From the NCBI RefSeq assembly GCF_014698735.1, contig NZ_JACJTQ010000016.1:1-64000 (forward strand): a stretch of 64,000 nucleotides of DNA. The letters run 5' to 3'. Of the stretch, positions 25,619-34,925 are shown one piece after another. Numbering within the stretch: the first letter of the stretch is position 1; every line of letters begins with the position of its first letter. A program made the translations under genes and the position numbers. Below the pieces are notes generated by a model. That model did not search any database and was not told the origin of the DNA. It saw only the letters and a program-made list of their open reading frames with translations. The DNA comes from Anabaena catenula FACHB-362. Its GTDB lineage: Bacteria; Cyanobacteriota; Cyanobacteriia; Cyanobacteriales; Nostocaceae.

Positions 25619-26176
25619 TTACTTAAATCCTCCAGAGTAGGTGCGAATCAATATAACTATAGTGATCGCACTATAGCTAAGAGAATTTGCTATTAAAGTA
25701 GTAGTAATTAAATTGGTGTTTCGTAATTTGGCTTTGTTAGTTAATTTTAATCTTTGGCGTTGAGAGAGTAGTGTATTGTCTTCATTTTTGGTATTGGTAA
25801 ATTCACCCAAAGAAACAATTAAGGTTTTTAATAAAAAAAACTTAATTAAAAAAGTACTAAAAAATATAATAAAACCAGCGATGACTAGATAGCTTTGAGT
25901 GCTGAGATTTTTGAAATTATTAAAAAACACATAACTAATTAATTCTGACTTAATTGGTACAGGTAATATTGGCTCTACCAGAAAAAATATATTCCAGCCA
26001 ATGACACTGGAAAAAACATTCATGGCAATGGCATAAAAGATGCTAGTTTTTTTGTCAAATTTTAGCCAGAGATGGAGAATGTACCCTTCTATGGGAATGG
26101 CCATTAATAAGAACAAAGTTTCAAATACAATTGCACCAATGGGTAAAATTCGGGGAAGTGATAATTCTTCAGGCAT
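25619..26176 (-). CDS. fraC: FraC, filament integrity protein
   Basis: FraC is a small septal membrane protein required for filament integrity and intercellular exchange. The product from the ATG at 26174-26176 is 185 residues; an upstream in-frame TTG at 26194 would add six residues. It starts [19 protein letters not shown] and has four to five membrane segments. The segments [16 protein letters not shown] and [19 protein letters not shown] match what I recall of Anabaena FraC. fraD follows after 55 bases on the same strand. Confidence 0.92.
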   Translation of the reverse strand: MPEELSLPRILPIGAIVFETLFLLMAIPIEGYILHLWLKFDKKTSIFYAIAMNVFSSVIGWNIFFLVEPILPVPIKSELISYVFFNNFKNLSTQSYLVIAGFIIFFSTFLIKFFLLKTLIVSLGEFTNTKNEDNTLLSQRQRLKLTNKAKLRNTNLITTTLIANSLSYSAITIVILIRTYSGGFK

Positions 26177-26194
26177 AAAGTTCAATAAGTTCAA

Positions 26195-26710
26195 TAAATT
26201 TGGGATTTGGGATTGAAGCCACCCACGAAAGGATGAGAATTTAGAGATGTTGAATTAAAGATTTGTTTCGCTGATCAGGCTTAAAGGATTAACTGAGCAA
26301 CGTAAATCTAAAATGTAGCATTTGTCAAGAGTCTGGGTTAAATGTAGAGTATAACTGAGATGATACGGATGTTGGTGGCAATTATCTCATCAAAGAAGGG
26401 AATAGGGAACAGGCAATAGTTTTATCTACACACTAGGACAAAATACTGTCAACAAAGCGACTAAGCACTTACGGAGAAGCCAGCTACAAAATTTCTGAAA
26501 AGTATTCCCAATAAGCTTTTTTAATTTTTAATTTTTAATCTTTACAGCAGATGGCAGATCAATGAGGTACAGAATCAAAATTGAAACCTATACACCAAGC
26601 CAGTTTTACTCCTGACTCCTGACTCCTGACTCCTGAATTCTGCTGTAATTCCGCGAAGCAGTGCTAGTTTAGGTAAAATAGGAGACTGCGACGTTACAGC
26701 TTTTCCAGAA
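26195..26710. other. Intergenic stretch upstream of fraC
   Basis: About 515 bases without a gene, expected to hold the fraC promoter. It has a short (GACTCCT)n heptamer run at about 26607-26635 related to the AGGAGTC repeats of the MITE-like elements. Otherwise it is AT-rich with no clear motif. Confidence 0.5.
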
Positions 26711-27847
26711 ATGACAAGAAATGGCATCGGTATTCGCACAGCACAAGTGCGTTCTGAACGGCTCATTGGCCAAATTCACGTCTATGATGGTATTGGCAAA
26801 GGTAAGTCCCAAGCGGCTTTAGGGGTGGTTTTGCGCTCGATTGGTTTGGGAATCAATGCACCGAGTGATTCAAATCGCGTTCTACTGCTGCGGTTTCTCA
26901 AAGGCCCAGAACGGGATTATGATGAGGATGGAGCGATCGCAGCTTTACAGCGTGGTTTTCCCCATTTGATTGATCAGGTTCGCACGGGGAGAGCCGAGTT
27001 TTTTGGACATGATGAGATTACTCCCTTTGACAGAACAGAAGCTGCACGGGGTTGGGATGTGGCCAAGGGTGCGATCGCATCAGGGTTATACTCGGTTGTG
27101 GTTTTAGATGAAATTAACCCGGTTTTAGATTTGGGTTTGCTATCGGTGGATGAAGTGGTAAACACTTTAAAATCTAAACCCCAAGAATTGGAAATCATCG
27201 CCACCGGACGCGCAGCACCGCAACAGTTACTAGATATTGCGGATTTGCATTCGGAAATGAAACCTCACCACCACCCAACAGCAGCAGCGCTGTTAATTGA
27301 GGGAATTGAAATTTATACAGGTGCGGGTAAGGGTAAATCTACAAGTGCTTTAGGTAAGGCTTTACAAGCGATTGGGAGGGGAATTAATCACCCTGGTTCT
27401 ACTCGTGTATTAATTATGCAGTGGTTGAAGGGTGGTAGTGGTTATACTGAAGATGCAGCGATCGCAGCTTTGCAGCAGTCCTATCCAGAAGTGGTGGATC
27501 ATTTACGCTGTGGTAGAGATGCGATTGTTTGGCGCAATTCTCGGCAAGAATTAGACTATATAGAAGCTGAGAGAGGTTGGGAAATTGCCAAAACTGCGAT
27601 CGCATCTGGAATCTATAAAACCATCATTCTTGATGAACTCAATCCTACTGTTGATTTAGAATTACTTCCTGTTGATCCCATTGTGCAAGCTTTATTGCGT
27701 AAACCAAGAGACACCGAGGTTATCATTACTGGTCGTTGTCAAAATCAGCCTGCATATTTTGATTTAGCCAGTATTCATTCGGAGGTTTATTGTCATAAAC
27801 ATTATGCTAATCAAGGTGTGGAACTGAAGCGGGGGGTTGATTTTTAA
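26711..27847 (+). CDS. Tandem duplicated corrinoid adenosyltransferase-like (CobO/BtuR) P-loop protein
   Basis: The 378-residue product consists of two copies of a CobO/BtuR-like ATPase domain. The P-loops are GIGKGKSQAALG near residue 32 and GAGKGKSTSALG near 203. Each half also has ERGWEIAK or ARGWDVAK and then VVLDEINPVLDLGL or IILDELNPTVDLEL, followed by an ATGR/ITGR-type strand end. CobO transfers adenosyl to cob(I)yrinate diamide. The tandem layout is unusual for a dedicated CobO enzyme, so it may be a paralogue with another role. The start ATG at 26711 is the only good choice. Confidence 0.8.
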   Translation: MTRNGIGIRTAQVRSERLIGQIHVYDGIGKGKSQAALGVVLRSIGLGINAPSDSNRVLLLRFLKGPERDYDEDGAIAALQRGFPHLIDQVRTGRAEFFGHDEITPFDRTEAARGWDVAKGAIASGLYSVVVLDEINPVLDLGLLSVDEVVNTLKSKPQELEIIATGRAAPQQLLDIADLHSEMKPHHHPTAAALLIEGIEIYTGAGKGKSTSALGKALQAIGRGINHPGSTRVLIMQWLKGGSGYTEDAAIAALQQSYPEVVDHLRCGRDAIVWRNSRQELDYIEAERGWEIAKTAIASGIYKTIILDELNPTVDLELLPVDPIVQALLRKPRDTEVIITGRCQNQPAYFDLASIHSEVYCHKHYANQGVELKRGVDF

Positions 27848-28140
27848 ATTGGTCATTAGTCAATAGTTGGTAGTCAGTAGTCAATTAACAACTGACAACT
27901 GACTATGCACAATATTAGGATTATAAAATTAAATTCAGTAATTTAATTGTCTGAATCAGGATATCCAGGATTTAAGGATTTACAGGATGTTTGTTTGAGT
28001 TGTGTTTTTAGGGCTTAAGGATTCAATACTTTTCGGTTAGGCTCAAAACACTACAATGTGATCTAGATTAATGCTTTTTGCTGCTTGATAGGGAATACTA
28101 GAATAAATACTCCTTGTCAGATAAAGGCGAATTTTGACGA

Positions 28141-29304
28141 ATGGACTGGACAACAATACTTAAAGCACAGCAGACTGATTTTATTGAAAGACTGAAATCT
28201 GGTGACTTATTCCATTGTGAGAAGGAAGGCCGACATAGTGAGTTGACGGTTATCTCTGAAGAGAGGTTAAAGCAATTACGGGATTTTTGCTGGGAGATGG
28301 CTAATAAATTTAAGCAACAAAACGACGTTAAGAACATCTTCTTCAATAATATGAAGGGAAAGCTGGGTGAGGAAGTTTTTAAAAGTCGTTTGGGTGATTT
28401 GGTAACTGAGGTTGATTATGAAAAACGCATTGGTGGAGATGGGAAGGTTGATTTTACTTTAACTTCTGATTCATCAATTGGTATTCAGGTGAAAACCCGT
28501 TATGGGAATTGTGATCAAGTTCAATGGACAATTTATAGAGAAGAAATTGAAAAAAATTCTGTTTTAGTATGTATTTTATGTCAAGAAGAATTTAGTGAAA
28601 ATGAAAAAGAGTATCGTCTGATTATAGCTGGGTTTTTACCAACCAATATAATTAAATCAAGTGGTGATAAAACTTTAGTCAGAATAGATGAATTACTTTA
28701 TCCTGGTAGTTTACGTGGGTACTTAGAGAGTTTAACATCTTATGATGCTGACAAATATATCAGTTTAGGTGATGAATGTCTTGATAAAAAAGATTATGAA
28801 GGTGCTGCTTTCCATTATAATCAAGCCTTACAACTAAGACCTAATGATTCTCTTATTTACAAAAAACGGGGACTAGCTCGGTATTTTTTAGGAGACAAAC
28901 AAAGTGCTATTGATGATTACACCAAAGCTATCAAAATTAATCCGAACCTTGCCATAGCCTACTATAGACGAGGAATTTTTCACTGTGTTTTAGGAGATAA
29001 CCAAAGTGCAAACGCAGATTTTAAACAAGCTGCTGATTTATTTTATAAACAAGGAGATCAAGAGTTTTACCAAGAAGCACTGGATAGAATTAGAGAACTT
29101 GAACTGCAAGAGGATAATAAATCGCAGAAACAATTACAGCAACTCTGGAATGTAGGTGATCATGTAATTCACAAAAGATTTGGTACTGGTGAAATAACTC
29201 ATGTTTTTGGATCACAAAATAAAGTATCTTTAGCAATTAAGTTCAATAAAGCATGTCAAAAGATAATTGATCCAACTATCGCTCAACTAGTAAAGATAGA
29301 TTAA
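28141..29304 (+). CDS. PD-(D/E)XK nuclease-like protein with TPR repeats
   Basis: The 387-residue product has an N-terminal region (about 75-195) that reads as a DUF4365/Mrr-like nuclease fold: KGKLGEEVFKSRL, then GGDGKVDFTL and the core strand IGIQVKTRYG, giving the E...D...QVK pattern. Three TPR units follow at about 205-320 (YISLGDECLDKKDYEGAAFHYN, then IYKKRGLARYFLGDKQSAID, then AYYRRGIFHCVLGDNQSANA). A small C-terminal domain (VGDHVIHKRFGTGEITHVFG) resembles CarD/UvrD-type tail modules. It may be a stand-alone DNA-targeting defence protein; no partner gene is adjacent. Confidence 0.7.
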   Translation: MDWTTILKAQQTDFIERLKSGDLFHCEKEGRHSELTVISEERLKQLRDFCWEMANKFKQQNDVKNIFFNNMKGKLGEEVFKSRLGDLVTEVDYEKRIGGDGKVDFTLTSDSSIGIQVKTRYGNCDQVQWTIYREEIEKNSVLVCILCQEEFSENEKEYRLIIAGFLPTNIIKSSGDKTLVRIDELLYPGSLRGYLESLTSYDADKYISLGDECLDKKDYEGAAFHYNQALQLRPNDSLIYKKRGLARYFLGDKQSAIDDYTKAIKINPNLAIAYYRRGIFHCVLGDNQSANADFKQAADLFYKQGDQEFYQEALDRIRELELQEDNKSQKQLQQLWNVGDHVIHKRFGTGEITHVFGSQNKVSLAIKFNKACQKIIDPTIAQLVKID

Positions 29305-29412
29305 ATAGGTATCAGAATCCAGTTCAATTTCTGAAAAAGGGTTCAAAATTTGATATAAATCCAACTACAAATATGATAAAATAGTATCTGAATTATTCTA
29401 GCTTAATTAACT

Positions 29413-29988
29413 ATGCAAACCACAGAATCACCCTTACAATTGCGGCTGTGGACTGTTGATGAATACCACAGAATAGCTGAAGCAGGAATATTTGAGCCAA
29501 GTGAACGGGTAGAATTATTAGAGGGGAAAATAATTTGGATGGTTGCGAAAGGAACAGCCCACAGTTCAGCAGTAGGAAGAACAAATAAATTATTACAAAA
29601 TCGTTTAGGAAATCAGGCTTGGATAGCTGTTCAAGACCCTGTAAAATTAAATGAAAGGTCTGAACCAGAACCAGATATTGCTGTAGTGAAAATAGATCCA
29701 CTAGACTATGCAGATCATCATCCTACACCAGCAGAAATTTATTTAATTATCGAAATTGCAGATAGTAGTTTAAAACTAGATACAGAAATCAAAGCCAAGG
29801 CTTATTCTCAAGCAGGAATTAAAGATTATTGGGTGTTAGATGTAGTGAAACGCGAATTAATTGTATTTAGAAATCCCACAACAGAAGGTTATCAAAATCA
29901 AGAAATTATCACAGAACAGCAAAAAATATCTCCTTTAGATTTTCCTGATTTAGAAATTGTAGTAGCTGAAATGCTACCAATTGTCTAA
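29413..29988 (+). CDS. Uma2-family protein (PD-(D/E)XK fold)
   Basis: The 191-residue product is a typical Uma2 protein: WTVDEYHRIAEAGIFEPSERVELLEGKI, then EPEPDIAVVK, YLIIEIADSSL and KAYSQAGIKDYWVLD. The fold is that of PD-(D/E)XK nucleases and the family is greatly expanded in cyanobacteria; no function is firmly established. It lies 108 bases after the TPR protein gene. Confidence 0.92.
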   Translation: MQTTESPLQLRLWTVDEYHRIAEAGIFEPSERVELLEGKIIWMVAKGTAHSSAVGRTNKLLQNRLGNQAWIAVQDPVKLNERSEPEPDIAVVKIDPLDYADHHPTPAEIYLIIEIADSSLKLDTEIKAKAYSQAGIKDYWVLDVVKRELIVFRNPTTEGYQNQEIITEQQKISPLDFPDLEIVVAEMLPIV

Positions 29989-30042
29989 ATAAAACAAAAA
30001 TCCTGAAAATCCTTAAATCCTGGACATCCTGATTCTGACAAA

Positions 30043-30753
30043 TTAAATATCAGGTTCAACACCCAGCTTTCTTAACTGTTCTATCAATCTTTCCTTTTGT
30101 TCCGTCGGAGTTAAAACCCAATTACCAGAAACATCATACCATCGTAACCAAGGCTGCTGAATATTATTATATGTTCCTTCCCAAACACCCAAACCTAATT
30201 CTATTTCCGGTATCCAAAAACGAGAATCTGATAAATTGATTTCCGCATAACGACCTCCATCTAATTTAAACATTCTAAATGTATATGTATAACGGTCAAA
30301 AATAGCATAATAGGGAATCCTTAAAATCTGCTCGTAAACTTCCCATTTCGTTGGCGGTTTTTCCACATCTCGTAAAGTCTGTCCTAAATCTTCCTTTTCT
30401 GTTCCTGGTGATAGTAATTCAACTATAATAAAAGGAGTAATTCCCTCTTGCCAAATTACATAACTTAAACGTAAATCACCATTTTTATATAGAGGAGAAA
30501 CTCCCACAGATACAAACCAATCTGGTCTTTTATACCATGTTGGATGATTGGGGTCATAATATAAATTCATATCACTAGCGGTAAATATTTTGTTGCTAGG
30601 ATAGGTGGGAGAATTAAAAGTTTCGTCTAATAAACGTGGTTGCAATAAATGAAATTGATCAGGCAAACCTTTTTCCTCTGGATCTTCACTTTTGAGATCA
30701 TACATCGTTGGTAATACTTCTTGTGGTGAACGAGGCGGATCTGTTTGATACAT
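30043..30753 (-). CDS. Uma2-family protein, long form
   Basis: The 236-residue product has the Uma2 core, with YVIWQEGITPFIIVELLSPGTEKEDLG and KWEVYEQILRIPYYAIFDR, plus an N-terminal extension starting MYQTDPPRSPQEVLPTMYDL. It is convergent with the other Uma2 gene, 54 bases away. Function unknown. Confidence 0.9.
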   Translation of the reverse strand: MYQTDPPRSPQEVLPTMYDLKSEDPEEKGLPDQFHLLQPRLLDETFNSPTYPSNKIFTASDMNLYYDPNHPTWYKRPDWFVSVGVSPLYKNGDLRLSYVIWQEGITPFIIVELLSPGTEKEDLGQTLRDVEKPPTKWEVYEQILRIPYYAIFDRYTYTFRMFKLDGGRYAEINLSDSRFWIPEIELGLGVWEGTYNNIQQPWLRWYDVSGNWVLTPTEQKERLIEQLRKLGVEPDI

Positions 30754-30967
30754 TTTACTATTCCTGGAAAATTTAATTTATTGTCTGTTCACGGTATTTC
30801 TATTGTGCCAAAATTAATTAGGATATAGATTTTTATTCTTGACGTGGATCTGATAGTGGTGGATGGATGCCAACCTGCTTCCACCCAAAAACGACGAGCA
30901 ACTTGAATACAAGGCTTATCACGCCGTTCATCATTGAACTTAAAGCGATCGCGCTAATTATACAAAA

Positions 30968-31210
30968 TCAAGCCACATTCTTGACTGAAATAATTCCTGC
31001 GCTGCACCACTGAACTAATAGCCATCGGTCAGAATCTTTATCTAGTGCAGGCTTGAGACGGAAAGCGAAAAATTCTTCCCATGCCTCTATACCGTGTCGT
31101 GAGACAAATTGTTTCTCAATTTCTTTAAATTTTTCCCAATTGCGTTCCGCTATAGCAGTCAGCATGGGAATTAATTCAGTGATTGATATAGAAAGTGTTG
31201 CTTCACTCAT
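30968..31210 (-). CDS. Small helical protein, 80 residues
   Basis: The ATG at 31208-31210 is preceded by a GAGG RBS 11 bases upstream; an in-frame TTG 15 bases earlier is less likely. The product is helical and acidic/basic mixed (ELIPMLTAIAERNWEKFKEI) with no known domain. It lies just downstream of the VapBC-like pair on the same strand and may be an accessory gene. Confidence 0.5.
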   Translation of the reverse strand: MSEATLSISITELIPMLTAIAERNWEKFKEIEKQFVSRHGIEAWEEFFAFRLKPALDKDSDRWLLVQWCSAGIISVKNVA

Positions 31211-31296
31211 CTGGGTATCCCTCAAAAATACAGATTATTGGTAAAACTTCTGCCTCGGTATCGATCACCTCAACTCAACCTACATAAACTATTAAT

Positions 31297-31740
31297 TCAA
31301 ACCCAAGATTCTAAAGCAAAGTTATAGACTTGCTGGATACGTTGGAAATCATTGTCTGTTGAGACTACAGTAAGGCTGTAGTGAATTGCTGTAGCCGCTA
31401 TCCAAAGATCATTATCCCCAAAGCCGAGAGTTTGAATGTTAAATTTCCGCCGTTCACTTTTTTCTTTAAATCCAAATGTATTAACAAGTTTACCTTTAAG
31501 ATCACCGTAAATATTTGAGATTGATAAATTAATAGGATAAAGGTCTATCGTATTTAGAAAAGATTGAACCCTTTGCAAATTTGCATCTCTTTGTTCAGAT
31601 TTGACTGCCATATAAAGCAGTTCTCCACGGACAATAACGCTAGTAGCAACGCCTTTGTCGCCATGAAATTGTAGTTGTTGAATAAGATGAGGTTCACCAA
31701 AGATAATCCGACTACAATGATTAGTGTCTAGGAGATACAT
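31297..31740 (-). CDS. vapC: VapC-family PIN-domain toxin
   Basis: The 147-residue product is a PIN-domain ribonuclease with the acidic residues in YLLDTNHCSR (Asp5), GELLYMAVKSE (Glu) and FGDNDLWIAATA plus STDNDF near the C-terminus. PIN toxins cleave tRNA or other structured RNA. Its ATG overlaps the stop of the upstream antitoxin gene (TAATG), so the two are translationally coupled. Confidence 0.92.
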   Translation of the reverse strand: MYLLDTNHCSRIIFGEPHLIQQLQFHGDKGVATSVIVRGELLYMAVKSEQRDANLQRVQSFLNTIDLYPINLSISNIYGDLKGKLVNTFGFKEKSERRKFNIQTLGFGDNDLWIAATAIHYSLTVVSTDNDFQRIQQVYNFALESWV

Positions 31741-31997
31741 TAAAATTCAGCCTGAGAACGAGTGTCATAAACAAGTTGAAGACATTCTTCAAAATCATCA
31801 CCTTGCCAAGTACCAGCAAATTGTAGCAAATCTTTAGCTTTAGAACCGCGTAATATTGGTTCTTCGTCTTTTTGAGAAATATCTACTGGTTTAATTTTTC
31901 TGGTTTTGAGATATTCGAGATAGTCCAGGGTTTCTTCTAGTATTGATTCAGGAACAGCTTCAATTGCGGCTAGGAGTTTTTCTTTAATAGTGGTCAT
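31740..31997 (-). CDS. vapB: VapB-like antitoxin
   Basis: The 85-residue product starts with a helical dimerisation-type region (TIKEKLLAAIEAVPESILEETLDYLEYLK, DUF2281-like) and ends with an acidic, extended toxin-binding tail (GTWQGDDFEECLQLVYDTRS). It would bind the PIN toxin and repress the pair. The one-base overlap with vapC is typical. Confidence 0.85.
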   Translation of the reverse strand: MTTIKEKLLAAIEAVPESILEETLDYLEYLKTRKIKPVDISQKDEEPILRGSKAKDLLQFAGTWQGDDFEECLQLVYDTRSQAEF

Positions 31998-32087
31998 GAT
32001 TCTGGTTAGGAATTAATAGTATTTATTTTACATTATTAATATCAGATTTGCTGTAAGTAAATTTAGCAGAGAGAAGTTATAAAATTA

Positions 32088-32207
32088 ATTGCCAAAACTG
32101 CGATACATTTACTGCTGTCCTACAAGGAATACAGTTAGCTAAGTCGCAAAGCGTCCCCTGAGAAATCCGGTATCACTTCTGGAATCTATAAAACTATCAT
32201 TCTCGAT
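32088..32207 (+). pseudogene. Relic fragment of the duplicated CobO-like gene
   Basis: Two stretches here, ATTGCCAAAACTGCGAT (32088-32104) and one of 30 bases at 32178-32207 starting TCTGGAATCTATAAAAC, match consecutive parts of the second CobO-like domain at 27583-27634. They are separated by about 70 unrelated bases. The fragment is too short to be a gene and lies in the 500-base gap between vapB and the NCS2 permease gene; nothing else is recognisable there. Confidence 0.65.
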
Positions 32208-32501
32208 TATTTGAGCGTTAGCGACGCAACTTAATTTTATAAAATTGCATCTATACATTTTTGTAGATTAATTATTATTTATTAATGTATGTACAAACTC
32301 CCTTGCACTGAACACAAACCCTGACGAATGCCATCATACATCCTTCACCGATAAATAAATTAGCAAAAACTCTAATTCCATTGTTTTATCTAGTATATGT
32401 ACTGTAAACAATTAGACTTCTTGCAAAATTTCTAGAGTTGAAAACTACTACTAACCATTTCCTGATATCCTTAAACCCAGAAATTGCAAAATTCACAAAA
32501 C

Positions 32502-34091
32502 ATGGAAACCGCAACACCGAAAACCCCACGTTGGTTTGTTCGCAGAGATATAGATGGTTTATTTGGACTCGTACTTGATAACTTTATTCAAATATTATTA
32601 ATTGTCAGTTTATGTCAAGGTGTATTAGGTTTCCCACCTTCCCTAGTCTATGGACGCATTTTACCCGGTGTAGCTTTTAGTTTAATTGTTGGTAACTTTT
32701 ATTATGCTTGGTTAGCAAAAGAACAAGGTACAAAAGAACAGCGTGATGATATTACCGCCCTTCCCTATGGTATCAACACCGTGAGTCTGTTTGCCTATAT
32801 TTTCTTAGTCATGTTACCCGTAAAATTAGCAGCACTAGCTAAAGGTGTATCTCCTGAACAAGCATCCGAACTAGCATGGCAAGCAGGTATTGTAGCTTGT
32901 TTAGGCTCAGGTTTAATTGAACTTTTAGGGGCTTTTATCGTTAACCCACTGCGACGCATTGCGCCCCGTGCAGCTATGCTTTCTACCCTCAGTGGTATCG
33001 CTATCACCTTTATTGCTATTGGCTTTTTATTTCGCACCTTTGCTAACCCAGTCGTCGGTTTAGTTCCCCTGGGTGTCATCCTTGTTACCTATTTTGGTAA
33101 AGTGCGTTTTCCCATACCAGGGGGATTATTAGCTGTGTTGTTAGGAATTACCCTCGCATGGGGAACAGGTTTAGTGAGTTGGGATAATGCTAAATTTACT
33201 GCTGCTGTTGCACCTATCGGTTTTTATTTCCCCAGTTTATATTTAGGACAACTTTGGGAAAGTCGTACAGTTTTAGTAGAATACCTCAGCATCATCTTAC
33301 CAATGGGATTATTTAACCTCGTTGGTAGTATTCAAAACTTAGAAAGTGCTGAAGCTGCTGGAGATGTTTTTCCGGCTGTACCATCCTTAGCTGCTAATGG
33401 GATTGGTACTATTGTGGCTGCGGTTTTCGGTTCTTGTTTCCCCACCACTATCTATATCGGTCATCCTGGATGGAAGGCTTTAGGTGCAAGAGTGGGTTAT
33501 TCTATCGCTAACGGTATCATTATGGGCATCCTGTGTTTAAGTGGCACTGTCGCCATGTTTGCCTATTTTGTCCCGATTGAAGCAGGTATGGCTATTGTCC
33601 TCTGGATTGGGATTGTGATAGTTGCCCAAAGCTTCACTGCTACCCCCTCTCACCATGCGCCGGCGGTGGTTGTGGGCTTGTTACCTGGAATTGCGGGGTG
33701 GGGAGCGTTAATGGCTAAAAATGCCTTGCGGGCGGCGGGTTTGGGTACACCTGATAACCCATTTACACCTGCTTTAATTGAGCAATTTAAATTAAGTGAT
33801 ACCTATATTGATGGGGCTTTTGCTTTAGAGCAGGGGTTTATTTTTTCAGCGATGATATTAGCCGCTATCACTGTTTTTATTATTGAACGAGATTTTCGTC
33901 AAGCTGCTTATTGGTCTTTAGGAGGTGCTGTATTATCTTGGGTCGGTTTAATGCACAGTTATCAATGGACGATCGCAGATACGGTTGTTAATTTGGGTTG
34001 GGGAACAGGAAGTAGTTGGGCTGTGGGTTATATTTTACTGGCTATTTTGTTTTTCTATGTCTCTTGGCAAACAAGACATAAACAGGAATGA
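32502..34091 (+). CDS. NCS2-family permease
   Basis: The 529-residue product from the ATG at 32502 (an upstream TTG at 32484 gives six more residues) is a polytopic membrane protein with about 12-14 segments. It carries an NCS2-type NLVGSIQNLESAEAAGD motif near residue 280 and a PTTIYIGHPG stretch. NCS2 members carry nucleobases (xanthine, uracil) or related anions with protons or sodium. The exact substrate is unknown. It is monocistronic. Confidence 0.85.
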   Translation: METATPKTPRWFVRRDIDGLFGLVLDNFIQILLIVSLCQGVLGFPPSLVYGRILPGVAFSLIVGNFYYAWLAKEQGTKEQRDDITALPYGINTVSLFAYIFLVMLPVKLAALAKGVSPEQASELAWQAGIVACLGSGLIELLGAFIVNPLRRIAPRAAMLSTLSGIAITFIAIGFLFRTFANPVVGLVPLGVILVTYFGKVRFPIPGGLLAVLLGITLAWGTGLVSWDNAKFTAAVAPIGFYFPSLYLGQLWESRTVLVEYLSIILPMGLFNLVGSIQNLESAEAAGDVFPAVPSLAANGIGTIVAAVFGSCFPTTIYIGHPGWKALGARVGYSIANGIIMGILCLSGTVAMFAYFVPIEAGMAIVLWIGIVIVAQSFTATPSHHAPAVVVGLLPGIAGWGALMAKNALRAAGLGTPDNPFTPALIEQFKLSDTYIDGAFALEQGFIFSAMILAAITVFIIERDFRQAAYWSLGGAVLSWVGLMHSYQWTIADTVVNLGWGTGSSWAVGYILLAILFFYVSWQTRHKQE

Positions 34092-34195
34092 ATTAATTTA
34101 ATAATTCAGGAATCAACCCGTGTTCTCTGTGCCTCTGTGGTTAGTTATTCCGTAATGTGCATAAATTCCAGATTAGCGATCGCCCTATTCTGCAT

Positions 34196-34657
34196 TTACA
34201 GTAGTTTGCGGAACACGATCTTATCATCGCCTGCTGCGTAGAAGTCACGAATGCGTGCTTCCTCCTGGTAGCCATATTTGCTGTAAAATGCCCTTGTGCG
34301 CTCAAATTCTGGGAGTCCTGAAGTTTCCACCAATAGCATATGGCCACCGCGTGTCGTCAAAGTTTGTTCAACATAGCGCAGCAGTTTCCCACCACGTCCT
34401 TGTCCCTGAAGTTCAGGTCGGATGGCGATTAATAGCAAGTTCCACGTTTGATTAGTCATCCGTTCCGGTTCACAGTAGCCAACCCCAACCGGACCATTGT
34501 CGTCGTCGGTAATCCAGAAATTATCAGTTTTGCTGTTGCTACTAAAGTAATCCTCTAACGTTTTACTCAAATACTCAAGTTCTTTTGGCTCAAAGCCGAT
34601 AGCTTGGGCTATGGTAATTAGGGCGTTGGTGTCATCGGGTATGGTCAGTCGAATCAT
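34196..34657 (-). CDS. GNAT-family N-acetyltransferase
   Basis: The 153-residue product has the GNAT acetyl-CoA loop region LLLIAIRPELQGQGRGGKLLRYVEQ near residues 80-105 (motif A, RxxGxG/A type) and the C-terminal FYSKYGYQEEARIRDFY. The substrate is unknown. It is convergent with the NCS2 permease gene. Confidence 0.9.
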   Translation of the reverse strand: MIRLTIPDDTNALITIAQAIGFEPKELEYLSKTLEDYFSSNSKTDNFWITDDDNGPVGVGYCEPERMTNQTWNLLLIAIRPELQGQGRGGKLLRYVEQTLTTRGGHMLLVETSGLPEFERTRAFYSKYGYQEEARIRDFYAAGDDKIVFRKLL

Positions 34658-34925
34658 AAGTCAACAGCAACAAGAATATGTAACCGATACCAATTGTACT
34701 ACAAGATATTACAAAAGCTAGTTAGCTGTAGCGATCGCTACGCATATTTTAGATTGTTTTATGGAATTGGTACAATCAGGAAATTTTCTAAAAAACACAG
34801 TGATTTCCCGTAAAACACCAAGTAACTATTGGAGTAATTAAAAAGCTCTGGCTATCCAAAAAATTCATGGATGAGCTTTTCATATTTCGCCCTTATGTTG
34901 TGAACTATTTTAGGAAATCAGCTAA

